From Acanthamoeba lenticulata (taxonomy: Eukaryota > Discosea > Longamoebia > Acanthamoebidae), in contig NAVB01000512.1 in assembly GCA_002179805.1 (NCBI GenBank), positions 1 through 64,000 on the forward strand: DNA of 64,000 nucleotides, given 5' to 3'. Below, piece after piece: positions 12,501 to 23,396 of the stretch. The notes beneath the pieces are model-generated. The model worked only from the letters and a program-made list of their open reading frames with translations. It ran no database searches and was not told the DNA's origin. The position numbers and the translations under genes were made by a program. How positions within the stretch are numbered: position 1 is the first letter of the stretch; each line of letters opens with the position of its first letter.

Positions 12501-14530
12501 TTGGGGATCTTGTCGACAAGAGCCTCGGGGAGCTCGAGGAGGCCCATGAGGTCTCCCTCTTCCGAGCGCCGCGGGGCGCCGCGCGGGCAGGCCAGCAGCT
12601 CGTGACGGGCATCAACCGGCCGTGGAACGCGCACCGGGCAGTCAACATGCGCGGATCGCTCATGGAGCAGGTCAAGGTCCTCTGGCGGGACCGCGGCCAC
12701 GCCACGCTTGAGACACTGAGCAAAGAGCAAGGTTCGCCCCGCAGCCTTGGATGCCGTTGGCAACAGCTGGGCCAGCTTGAGGCTCATCATCACCACCACC
12801 GCGTTTGTCTCTTGGTCGACGCGACCGGCAGCGCTGTGGCGGGCCTACCCGGGGGCGATCTTCTACTCGCCGGACAAGTCGGGCAAAGTGCAGCGGTTTG
12901 ATGTCGTGTCGTTGGAGTTGGACCCCAACAACGTCGACAGTCACGCCCTGCTCACACTCTCGACACGCCCCTACTGCGACACCAAGGCAAGTCGCCGTTG
13001 TTTCTCTTTTCTTCTTCCTTTTTGCCGCATCGTCATCCTCATCACCAATCATCAACATGATGGTTCACGTACAGGCGGCCATCACGGGCAAAGTCGAGAT
13101 CAAGGAGTCGTGGGGCGAGAAGATCTACCAGTTGGAGATGGGCATCCTCACCATCGAATACGGTCCGTCCTAAGGCCAAGCCTCTGGTCTTGCACCACCT
13201 CCTGCCTCTGACTGCTCGTCGCGCGTTCAACATTGCAGGGTGGGGCGTGGTCCATTCGGAGCTCTACGGCTACGAGGAGAAGAGCTATCGTGCCGGCACG
13301 CCCGGCACGCCCGTCATGCACCAATACGACCAGACCTACACGTACTCGGCGAGCCACGCTCACGATCGACACATCACGGACCTGCGTCTTCTTCTTTTCA
13401 TATTTGTTTGTTTCTTTGTTTGTTGCTGGTTGGGCCGCCGCAGGGACTCGTACGAGGCGCCTTACCTCCGCTTCCGGCTCTCGGATGAGGCCAAGCTCTA
13501 CCTGGAGATCGAGAAGACCAGGCACCCGATGGTCGAACGTACGCGCGTGCGTGGGCTCGTCACGAGCAGGCAGATCGATCCCTAACTTGTTGTGTGGTGT
13601 CGATGCGCAGCGGCGTGGAACGAGCGGCAGGGAGCGCGCGACATCACCGCCGGCATGACCGGCCTCCACACGGTACGTCCGTCTGTCCCAGCCTGACGTG
13701 GAAGAAAGAGAGTCCGGACGTCTTGGTGTCTCACACAAACAACAACAACAACCAGTTTTTGCACCAGATCACCGCCATCGTTCCGCTCCTGCTCCTCGCG
13801 CCTCACGACGTGCGCGAGGGCGCCTACTATCCAGAGGCCTGCGAGGGCTTTCTGGTGGACTCGTGCAGCGGCGGGACCGGCGTGTGCGAGATGATTTACG
13901 ACAAGTACAACTCTTTTTCTTTTCTTTTAATCTTTATTCATCGATTTATTTAATTTATGAATTTATTGGTCCAAATCATTGACGTTTCCTGGTGGGGTGA
14001 AACAGTTTCATGGTGTTCGCCAACAAGATTCCATCGTTTGTGCGATCGTGCGTTGAGTGCCGCGAGCGAACCACGCCGCCCGACCTCTCGACCAAGAGTC
14101 TCGCCGACCGCTGCATTCAGGCACGCACGACCTGAACAAGCGCCCGCCCGCTCACGTTGCGTTCTCATACGGGGGGAGTGCAGGTTGTTGTGGCCAGCTT
14201 CCTTGATGCCGCCGCACAGGCCGACCCGGACGAGCAAGACGACCAGGACCGGCCCATCACGGCCCATCCGAGCCTCCGGGTCCTCCCCGTGGACCTGCTC
14301 GAGCGCATCGGTACGCGACCCGCGCTGGCGTCCGCCCCTGAACTTTACAGTCGACTTATATCCCTCGCCTCGTCCATGTCGTTGGGGGAGCAGACAACTA
14401 CCGCCAGGAGTTCTATGCGCCTTCCTACACGGGCTGCGTGGCGTGTCTATCGCACGACCACTGTCCTTTGCAAAATGATGCTCTTGCGCAGGGGCTCGGC
14501 TTGAAGCTGGTGCCCCTCAATGAACTGTGA
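9518..14530 (+). CDS. Hrq1/MrfA-type DEAH-box DNA helicase with DUF1998-like C-terminus
   Basis: Superfamily 2 DNA helicase of the YprA/MrfA/Hrq1 group, known to act in repair of crosslinks and mitomycin-type damage. Motifs in order: I TTPTSSGKS (~10550), LFPLNALAKDQ, ILVTNPETLHYQ, II DEAHTYSGIFG (split by an intron near 11095), III LASATIGNP, NALEAG/LDIPGLDACL, and VI FWQRVGRAGRAKPG. The C-terminal part has DSCSGGTGVCE and further Cys pairs (CVECRE, CVACLSHDHC), matching the metal-binding DUF1998 type. The N-terminal ~200 residues are acidic and disordered, with two SUMO-interaction-like motifs (VVDLSVEDE ~9716, IIDLTGDDD ~9844). A degenerate PIP-like stretch GIQAYF is also present. About 15 introns were placed from GTACG donors. 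The start is the ATG at 9518; an in-frame ATG at 9593 is a possible alternative. Confidence 0.88.
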
Positions 14531-14604
14531 CTTTCTTTCTTTCTTTTCTCCACAACGTTCGTGGGTGCCAAACACAAGGTTGGCCGCACAAGCGGACGAC
14601 AGTT

Positions 14605-15282
14605 TCAGACTTGGTACGAAGCAGAGCTGCTGTAGCTTTGAGGCGGAGCTTGATAGTGCGGGGCTTGATAGTACGGACTCTGCTGCGCGGTCTTTGGCTG
14701 GTCTCTGATGACGTAGGTCGTGGGCCTCGGCCGACAGGCACAGACCACAAGGCCGCCCACAAGTGCGGCGCAGAAGCAACACGCGCAACAGGACATGAAG
14801 ATGACAGTCAGGACGTAACCCAGCCCTGAAAGAACAGCATCCACGTCCTGCATAAGAAGAGCCGTCAGCCCCAAGCCGCTTCTACACAAGATTGATAGAT
14901 GTGGTTTCGGCACGTACGCTAGGGCAGACGTTTTGCCAGTACCCAGTTGTGCAACTGTCAGGCTTCGTACAGTTCGTTCCATTGCAAGCGAAACAAAAGC
15001 CTTTGGTGTCGGTGTCTCCGCACCAGGCACATGAACCCTGTTGAGTTTGGTTCAGTCTCCGCTGCCGCCATGTGTTGTGAAGAGGTTGCAACTTACCCGG
15101 CATTCGGGGCACTCAAGGTGGAGAAAGCAAGGCAAGAGAGAAGAGCTAGCAACTTCTGGTTGCTGGTCGCTCGGTGTTACGTCGTCGTGGACAAATGAGG
15201 CAGTGACAGGCTGATCGTCTGCCTGCACAAGCGCAATGAGGAGGCCAAGGGCAAGGAAGACGGTTGCAATCCTTAGCTCCAT
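14605..15282 (-). CDS. Small Cys-rich type I membrane protein with Pro/Tyr tail
   Basis: Signal peptide MELRIATVFLALGLLIALVQA from the ATG at 15280-15282, then a short lumenal Cys-rich module spread over two exons (CFLHLECPECR; CAWCGDTDTKGFCFACNG; CTTGYWQNVCP). It resembles a PSI-like or Shisa-like knot. One membrane span (VLTVIFMSCCACCFCAALVG) is loaded with Cys at the cytosolic edge, which could be palmitoylated. The tail YYQAPHYQAPPQSYSS is Pro/Tyr-rich and could bind WW or SH3 domains. Layout fits the Shisa/VOPP1-like design, but homology cannot be shown by eye. It ends 74 bp from the stop of the helicase gene. Confidence 0.7.
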
Positions 15283-15631
15283 ATAACTGTGTTGTGGTGA
15301 TTGCACTGGCTGTATGCAAAGCCCGCGCTCCATAAAAGCCCACAGCCCCTGAGAGCTGGCTTCTGGTCTACTGCCGCTCACCGCCAGAAGTGCCTTGCTG
15401 GTCTAAGCGGAGTTTCGTGGTTGCAGTATGCAGCAGATTGGGCAGAGACTCACCCACTTAACGCTTCTGCGCTATTTTTGTGCCTCTTTATCATCAATGG
15501 AAGTGCACTTTGCGCTTCTTGGCCAACCTACAAACCTACAAACTTCTTTGTCCAGGGACTACTTCACTGATCAGAAAAACAGAGCAAACATTTATGGAGG
15601 TGTGACGCAGGTCACGACTCCTCCGGACCGG
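15283..15631. other. Intergenic stretch, no gene seen
   Basis: Upstream of the small membrane protein gene. Short open frames are present on both strands but none has splice-supported continuation or recognisable residues. The gene's promoter presumably lies just right of 15282. Confidence 0.5.
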
Positions 15632-15787
15632 CTCTCCTAAAGAAGGCTCCGCCTTCTTTAGGAGAGGCTCGGCGGCAGCCGTGCTCCGATACGGCGCCGC
15701 ATAAATCCCGTCGACGCCAGCGACCAATCCGCTGGCGTGCGAGACTCCGCCTCTGTGAAGCGGCACGGCGTCAGGTTGACGCCGTGC
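15632..15787. repeat. Three perfect hairpins in tandem (candidate mobile-element end or LTR)
   Basis: Three exact inverted repeats lie within 156 bp: 15-bp arms 15632-15646/15652-15666 around a 5-nt loop; 9-bp arms 15714-15722/15730-15738 around a 7-nt loop; 11-bp arms 15763-15773/15777-15787 around a 3-nt loop. A GC palindrome-like tract (GGGCGGCGCGCCCGCCC) follows near 15797, with a TACAAAAG element before it and AATAAA motifs on both strands (15816 on +, ~15850 on -). The order hairpins, TATA-like box, CT-rich tract is what an LTR U3-R junction can look like, but no target duplication or coding part was found. Confidence 0.55.
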
Positions 15788-16724
15788 AAGTACAAAAGGG
15801 CGGCGCGCCCGCCCGAATAAACAGTGTTCTCTCTTCTCTCTTGCTGGCACTTTATTCCTCTCCCACAACACCACAACCCCGACACAGAGCCTCCCGCGGC
15901 TCTCTCTCTTACTACCCTCTCTAGAAGACTCTCTCATCGAACAACGAACGCACGCGCGTGACAGAGGGCGAACTCTCAATGGCCACTTGCGCTCGAACCA
16001 CTCCACGTTGGCGATCGTCACTGGGACCTTGCGGCCTGTGAAGAACCACCTCTGCTCCGTGTTGTTCCTCGCCACAACTGGCTCAATGCGAGCAACTGTC
16101 CTTATGTTCAGCTGGGCATGATCGGGCTCAACAGGCGAGAACAACGGCATCTACACGCTAAACGATCGGTTGTGTAAGTCATCCTGCCCTCCCGCCGTTC
16201 GCACGCTCAGGCCACACAGAGCCTCTGACACAGAATGCCATCATTCGCCACTCTACCCACGCCTGGTGCGGTTGGGTGCGCGTCGCAACGTTACAGGTCT
16301 TTGAACAACGACACCTGCCGTAATGTGAAGTGAAAAAACAACTTATAACTTCCGGCAGCCTCCACCAACTAGCACGTACTCGAGCTCACACGATGTGGAC
16401 GACCACCTTTGGCGCAGCTCCGGTGGCTCGCGCCGCGCCAGACACCTACCCTGACGATGAAGCCATTCTTTCTTCTACCTCGACCGTGCGCCACCCCCTT
16501 AATCAGTAATCCATAATCGCAGATTTTTATCATGCGCTCACCGTGCTTAACAGACGTTCGGCTTCGGTCCCAAGACTCCACAGGAAGGGGCACCGACAGA
16601 CGCCCAGTTGCGTGGTACTACCCCCCCCCGGTCCTCATCTTGGTTTATTACCATTTCTTCGAATTATTTGTCTCAAAAAAGTGAAAATTAAATATGTTCG
16701 TCGACATCAAACACCAAAGGTTGG
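15788..16724. other. Intergenic region, possible decayed repetitive element
   Basis: No supportable gene. A minus-strand open frame beginning at 16150 contains a peptide-like stretch (RIEPVVARNN, WFFTGRKVPV, VEWFERKWPL) that could be a relic of element-encoded protein; no family was recognised. A C10 run lies at about 16621. The stretch 16640-16700 is AT-rich and precedes the first exon recognised in the HEAT-like gene. Confidence 0.35.
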
Positions 16725-17434
16725 GTGGCGCAGGTGGGTGCCAAAGGCGCCTACGCGCACGAACACATTCTCTTCTCGGTGGCCGCCTACCATGGTGTGT
16801 ACCAACGGATGTGGCCGTTCGTCCTCGGCACGCTCCTGCGTCGAGCCGATGCCCGAGAAGCGGCAAAGGGCAGCCACACGGACTTCACCAAGGATGCGAC
16901 CGCAAGCGGCAAGCGTCTGCAGAGGGCTGACAGCATGCTTGCGGGCCTTCTTCACCTCGAGCCCATCAGCACCAGCCTCTGCGCGCCGTGGATTGATCGC
17001 ATCTTCGCCGTCATCGTACGCTTCAGCGCTTCTCCTGGTGGCGCGCAGTCCACACTAACCCATGTCGGGCGGATTCTTGGCACCAGGCGAGCGACAAGAC
17101 GCCGGCGAGGCTCAAGATAGCGCTGCTGGAGTACCTGGGCACCAACCGAAGCGCGCCCGACAGTATGGACATTATTCCGTTCCTCCTGGGCCGTATCAAG
17201 CACGAGCCTCACGACAAGACGCGCGCCTGCGCCGTGCTCGCTCTCTCCGTCATGTTTCGGTTCGTCTTCATCGAGGCCTACTATCACCGTCATGCCGGGT
17301 CTTGTTGGTGGCCTAATCGTTATGATCATGGCACAGAATGCGCTACGGCAACGAGCTCAAGCTGCGAGACGCGAGAAAGCTGCTGGCTGAGTTCTGGGGC
17401 GGGGAGGCGGACGCGAGCCAAGGCGGAGAGGCCA

Positions 17435-17467
<33 letters not shown>

Positions 17468-20400
17468 TGGTAATGACTCACGAGGACCCCGCCGTGGGTC
17501 CACTGACCAAGGTGACGCTGGCCCTGGTCGCGCTCCAGCAGCTGGCGCACCCGCCATTGGCGGCCGTAGATCACGCGCTGGTGGCCCTGTCCGACGATGC
17601 CATCCCGGCTGCTTGGCGCAACGTTCCGGGTACGCCACCTCTCCTCTTGTATGCGGCGTATGCGCGCAGAAAGGCTCAACATGACACACCTGCGACCAGG
17701 CGGCAACGTGTTCCTCTCGGATGTGGAGCTGGTTACCGTCGACGAGGTGTTGAGCAAGGAGTTCCTGGCGCTCCCGCTCGTGCAGGAGCAGCTAGCCGAC
17801 TATCGCGTGAAGGTCGAGAAACACAATGAAAGGAAGATGAGGTTCATGCCCGCCAAGTCGACGGTGCCCACTCTGTCCTTGTACGGGCTCTGTCCAACCT
17901 CGTTTACCGATGTACGGCACCCGACACGCAACACGACACCACCAACAACACGACACAGGCCTAACTCGGTAAAAACGACGTGTCTGCAGCTGCTTTACCG
18001 CGCGCTCACGAATCTGGAAAGCAAGTTCGTCAAGCAGGAGGTGCTCCCGCGCCTGATGGACCACCTGGCACAGGCCACCGCTGGCCCAGTCTTGTACGCG
18101 TCCGACGCTCGCAGCCTTGTTGCCACAAAAACGGATTTGTCACTCACGCTCACGCGGTGGTGGCTGGTGGTGGACAGCAACAATCTATTGTTTGTTCTGC
18201 TGAATCTGATGCTGCCCGACCCGCTGGTGGCCGGTACGCTGGCGCAGGAGCTCGACAAACATACGGCGGCAGTGTTGCGTCAGCTCGCCTTCGACTCCCG
18301 CTTCGACAATCTGTGGCAGTGGATCCAGTACGCACTTGGCGCCAACACGCACACACACACATGCACGCACACGCACGCACGCACACGCACACGCACACAC
18401 GCGTATGCGTCTCAGGTCTCACCATCAAGTGATCTGCGGCCGCAGACAAAGGCAAGAGAAAGCCGGGGCGAAGACCGACAAGGAATCACCCGAGGGAAGA
18501 AAAAAGGGCAAAGCACTTGAAGAAGATGATGATGATGATGACGCAAAGAAGAAAGAGAAGAAGTGGGGCTTCAAGGCACACGGCCTGCCGGCTACGAGGG
18601 AGGCCCTGCAGCAATACGTCGACGCGCCGATCCCCGCAGAACTGGTCGGTCGCAAATGGCTGCCCAACTTTGAGGGAATGGACGACGAGAACTGGGCCGA
18701 GCTGGGCCACGCCTACGGCTCCGGTACTTCTCTCCCCATCCACACGAATCTGAAGAAGGGACTGATCGGCAGCGCGTCGGTGGGCTGCGCTGGCACTGCG
18801 GCAGCGGCGGACCTGCCTGCCTTGATTCGTGGTCTGGCGTCCAGGTCGCCCAGCGTGCAGGAGCGCTGCATCAGCACGCTCTACGGCAATGCCATCCACC
18901 AAGGTACAAAGAGAGCCTCGTCTCTGCCCACACTCAGGACACACACCATCATCATGACACTCACGATACACACCACATCACGACAGGCTCACGGTACTCG
19001 GCGACGCCCCTTACGGCCAAGTGGATTGCGTATCTGCTCGATTATCAGTGCGTGATCAACAAGGACGCACTGCTGGAGGTAAGCGCGTTCGATTCGTTTG
19101 GCCTTCACCAGAATTCAAACTAAACGGGGCTGCCTCCGACCGGTGGACCAGTACCTGATCGCGTTGATGCTTGGCTTTCGGGAGAGCTACATTCTGGCCG
19201 GTTGTGATGGTCATTTCGAGAATCCGGACGAGCAAGCCACCTACAACGAAGTGGTACGTGTCGTTTACATCGATCTATGCGTGCGCGGCGTTTTTCCTGA
19301 TCTCCGCACACACAACACATACGACACACGACATACGATACTTAACACGCACAGAGCAAGCACCTGACAAAGTACATCTCCCTCTTCAGCACCGGCGACC
19401 AAGACATTCGCTCCTTCGTCATCTTCCTGCTCGCTGTACGCCCTTTTTCTTTGCTTTTGTTTTATTAGCTTTTATTATTTTATTTTTGTGTTTTTCAAGT
19501 ACAATTAGTGGTCTTTTTTTCACATCTCTTTTTCTCTTTATTACGTTATCGACACAGATGTGTCCGAGCCAGTGGCGCTTGGTGCAGCCTTTCTTGGACG
19601 CAATTGCGCGCGACCCCACGCAGTCGCTGTGCATTCGCGCGAGCGCGCTTGAGGCGCTGTCCTTTGTCGCGCCCGTGCTCCAGGCCGAGCCCGGCAGCAA
19701 GGGGGAGGGCCAGAGCACGCATACCTACGACAACGACGACGAGGCGATCGCGCTGGCCAAGCGCACTCTCGACCTCCTGACCTCCTTCCTGCCGCCTGTC
19801 CCCGGTACGCGCGTTCGCCGTAAAAAATAAACAAAACAAAAAATAAAGAACACACTAACACTCGTGTGGTGATCGTCAGGTGACGTGGCGTCGCTGCGGG
19901 ATGTGGCCGCCGCCCGGCTCGCAGGCGCCACTGGTGGTGAGGCAATAGGACCCCACCACCTCGAGCTGCTGCCCGCGGAGTTGCAGGCGCTGGTGGCGCA
20001 CAAGGCCCTGCTCAACGACCCGGACACGCGCCGCTACTTCCAGGTATTTGTTTTTTGTTATTTTTTTTAAAGAAAAATTTGTTTAGCCAAATTATGAATA
20101 ATATTTTATTTTAATGAAATTATATACATTGACATTTCTTAATCCATTCAGAAACACGCTGCGTTTGGGGTCTGTCGGCTCATCTGGCGGTCGCGCGGCA
20201 TCAGCGGCAGTGAATACGACATCGAGGCAGCCCCCGGTGGGTGCCTTCCTCCCCAAACCAACGCACCGCACACGCACACGACTCTCGCGCATGTCGCTGA
20301 CCAACAACCTTCCGCACACGACACACACGACACACGACCCACCAGATTCTGAGGAGCTGCGCGCGGCACGGGAGTCGGCCTCCAGGGTCGAACTCGAGCT

Positions 20401-21145
20401 CCAAGTGCACAGGTGGCTGCCGGCGGTCAAGCAGGTGCTCGTGGAGAGCCTCGTCGACCCGGCCTCCTACACCATCAAGGACGCCGGCACGCTGTTGGAA
20501 CTGGGGGGCAACAAACTCGTGCAGCTCTACTTGACCAAGTTCAAGCTCTTTGGCGCCGACATCAACAGCGAGCTGCGCGAAGTGTTCCTCGCCAAGCTCG
20601 CAGACCCTCAGCAGCCCGGTACGCGCAAACTTACGACACACGACACACGCACATACGACCCACACGGACGCTGACCGCGCATACAATACAGCGCGCGTTG
20701 CGGTCAAGGTGGCGAGTGAGCTGCTGAAACTCACCGGCCCGACCGGCTTGAGGAACACGGATGTCGACGATGCCGACGAGGAGGTCTATGACACGGCTGG
20801 CTGGTCCGACGACAAGAAGCGCGCGTTGAGCGCCATCGTCAGGTTGCTCACTCTGCTTCCCAAGACTGGCCCTGTGCGTTTGTTGACTTGGCTGCTCACA
20901 CACACGATGCACGACACACGACCAACAGGTGTGGGCAGGTGTGGGCGGATGCCGACAAGGCGGACCGTCTGCGCCAGAACCTGCTCCCTTCGTTCGTCGG
21001 CACCAGGTGGCCCACGAGACACGGCCTCGCGCGTGCCTTGGGTGTCTCGGACGTGCCGCCGCCCACCAAGGACGAACTGCGCCGAGAGGCCGAGCAGAAG
21101 AAGCAGCAGCAGAAGAGCCGCCCGATATTTAACTTCATGCCCTAA
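16725..21145 (+). CDS. Large HEAT/ARM-like helical repeat protein (start not resolved)
   Basis: Long alpha-helical protein assembled from about 14 exons, with repeated amphipathic helices typical of HEAT/ARM solenoids: ALLEYLGTNRSAPDSMDIIP, VTLALVALQQLAHPPLAAV, DNLWQWIQ, GLASRSPSVQERCISTLYG, TGDQDIRSFVIFLLA/MCPSQW, CIRASALEALSFVAPVL and AVKVASELLKLTGP. A Gly10 run (17437-17466) and an acidic EEDDDDDDAKKKEKK linker interrupt the solenoid. The C-terminus is charged and ends KSRPIFNFMP. No ATG opens the first supported exon (the frame reads VAQVGAKGAYAHEHILFS from 16725), so the true N-terminus is upstream, spliced from further left, or lost. Length and layout would fit focadhesin/RST1-type proteins, but that is a guess. 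Introns carry CA-rich tracts. Confidence 0.6.
17437..17466 (+). repeat. (GGC)10 coding microsatellite
   Basis: Ten perfect GGC units inside an exon of the HEAT-like gene, encoding a polyglycine run between EASG and VVMTHEDP. Length variation here would change a flexible linker without breaking the frame. Confidence 0.85.
18344..18402 (+). repeat. CA/CG-rich dinucleotide tract in an intron
   Basis: ACACACAC units mixed with ACGC units inside an intron of the HEAT-like gene. Similar CA or GT tracts occur near 430-455, 8661-8684 and 8967-8999, always in introns. Confidence 0.8.
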
Positions 21146-21300
21146 ATAGCACGCGCAAAGGTCAACAGTTTATGTTCTTGCTTTACTTGAGCGCAGCCAC
21201 TTCAGGATCCTCCTCCTCGAGATTTGTCGGTTCGTAGGAGGCAACTGAATAAGGCAAATCATTTTAGATGGTTTTTATTTTTGACTTGTTACACGTCAAC

Positions 21301-23267
21301 TCAACTAAAGGCAATGAGGTAGCAGGGCAAAACCTGGGCTGCGTCGAACAGGATCAGCTCCTGCCCGCAAGGGCTCACGTGCGAATCGTAGCCGGGCGTG
21401 CAGTCCACACCATGCATGACGTCCGGACAGGTGAAGATGCGGCCCATGAGCACGGCGCACACGAGCATCTTGCCGTCGGCGGCGTAGCCCTCGGCCAGGT
21501 GCGGGTCCGGCGAGAGGTAGATGCCGCACCCGTACCAGCCGTTGTCGGTCACGTGCTCCACGCCGGCCGTGCCGGGCACCAGCAGGCCGCGCCGCGTGAT
21601 GGACGGGATCAGCTCGCCGCGCGTGCCGTGGAAGGCCAGGCACGTCTTCGCCTCGGCCGCGCCGCTGCCGTAGCGGGCCTGAAACTCGCCCCACTTGCGC
21701 TCGAACCGCTCGACGAGGTCCCACTTCATCACGTTGGTGATCGTCACCAGGCCCTTGTGCGTGGCGCACTGGCGGAGAAAGTCCTCGAGGACCATCGTGT
21801 CGGGGAAGAACTTGTTGGACTTCCAGTCGCTCGTGCCCACGACGTTGTCCGTCGCCGCCTTGGCCCGCCGGCGCGCCTTGTCGGCCCACCCGAACCCGAG
21901 CTTGGGCCACTTCTTGCCGGTCGAAGCCGCGGCCTCGTCCTTCTCGCGCTGTTCGATCTTGGCCAGCTCGCTGCGGACCCACTCGTCGTGCTCGTTCTCC
22001 TCGGCCTTCATGAGCTTCGCGATCAGCGCGCGGCTCAACTCCTCCTCCTTCCTCGCGCGCCGCTCGCGCTCGAGCCGCTGGGCTTCGTCCTCTTCCTCCT
22101 GCAGCAGTCGCACGATCGCCATATCGTCGTCGTCATCACCGCCGCCAGCTCCTTCGGCGGCGGGCAATCGCGGCCTCTTCTCTGGCGAAGGCGCTGACAA
22201 CGACGACGGCGGTAGCGGCTGGTCTCCAGCGAGGGCACGGGCCAGGGCGGCGTCCTCGTCCTCGCGCTTGCGCTTGAGGCTCTGCTCGCGCTCGCGCTCT
22301 TCCTCAAGGAGCCGCAGCGCCAGCTGCCGGTCGCGCTCGGTGAGCGAGTCCTGCCTGACCAGCTCGCGCCACGTCTTTTCCTTGGCCGTGTCCTTGGCTT
22401 TGTCGCCGTGATCGGCAGTACTGCCGCTGGGGACCGGTTCCCCGCTGGCGGGTCGGCGCTCGCGCTCGAGCCGCTCGAGCTCGCGCGCGTACTGCTCGTC
22501 GGCCTCCTCCATGCGCTTGATGGTCTTGTAGGCGTCGTCCTCGATGGCCTGCAGCGCGCGGGCCAGGACCAGGTCGGCATCCTCGTTGTCTTCGATGGTG
22601 GCCTCGCCCGCATCGACAGGGTGGTCGTCCTGCGAGCTGGCATCACACAGCACGCGGCCCTTGGCGCCGCCGCCAAAGTGGCCCTGAAAGATGACGGAGC
22701 CGGCCTGCGCGCCGCTGAAGATGTCGGCAAAGGCGCTGTTCAGGTCGTCCATCTCCCGCTGCTTGCGCCGCGCCGCTGCGGCGCCCTTGTTGTTGTCGAG
22801 GTCGTCGCTTCGCCCATCAGTGCCGTCATCGCCTAGCTCGGCGCGTCGTCTGCTGGCGCGGCCTCGTCGTCGCGTGAGCGACTCGCCCTCGTCGATCTCT
22901 GACAACTCGCCCACAGTCGAAGAAGATAAAGTCGAAGATGGAACAAAAGTGGATGACGACGAGGAGACTGCAGAAGGTGAGGGAGGAGGTGGGCTTGTGT
23001 TTGTTCTGGGTTCTGCCTCTTGAATGAGAAAACGCTGAGGGTGGTCGAGTATATGCTGCAGGCATCGCCCCAGGTCGCCTCCGCTCGCGTTGATGACCTC
23101 GCTGACCTGCTTCTCCGTCAAGTTGGGGAACACCTCGCGAATGCCGTTCCCCTGCCCCCAAACCCCAGCACAACGATTAAGTCTCCAAATTCCAAGGTGG
23201 GAGTTCCTCTTACCAAGCGTTTTTTCACGTCAGGGCCTAGGAAGGTCGCGGGTGGTTGGTATTCCAT
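21301..23267 (-). CDS. CUE-domain, coiled-coil and PARP catalytic-domain protein
   Basis: Predicted ADP-ribosyltransferase with a ubiquitin-binding N-terminus. After a short first exon (MEYQPPATFLGPDVKKRL, ATG at 23267) an intron joins to GNGIREVFPNLTEKQVSEVI, a CUE/UBA-like helix bundle (FP at helix 1, then NASGGDLGRCLQHIL). About 300 residues of charged coiled coil rich in Glu and Arg follow. The C-terminal ~190 residues form a PARP fold: TCLAFHGTRGELI with the NAD-binding His, GCGIYLSPDPHLAEGYA with the Tyr, and GQELILFDAAQVLPCYLI with the Glu at the third triad position. H-Y-E is therefore intact, which favours real transferase activity, though the Glu is preceded by Gln instead of Ser. 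Everything after the first intron lies in one exon, which is unusual here. Confidence 0.85.
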
Positions 23268-23396
23268 CACAAGTCTTCGATTTTCTTTCCTTACTGCGTT
23301 GTTCACGGCGACGAAGATCTTATCCTTTTATTTCCAGGAAGTTATTTTTTAATTTTTTTTCAGTTTTTTTTTGTTTATTTTATTATTCGCACGAGG

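Noticed and set aside
15960..16150. Minus-strand open frame with RIEPVVARNN and VEWFERKWPL as a possible retroelement protein end
   Set aside because: No recognisable protease, RT, RNaseH or integrase motif and no partner exons; kept only as a note on the intergenic region.
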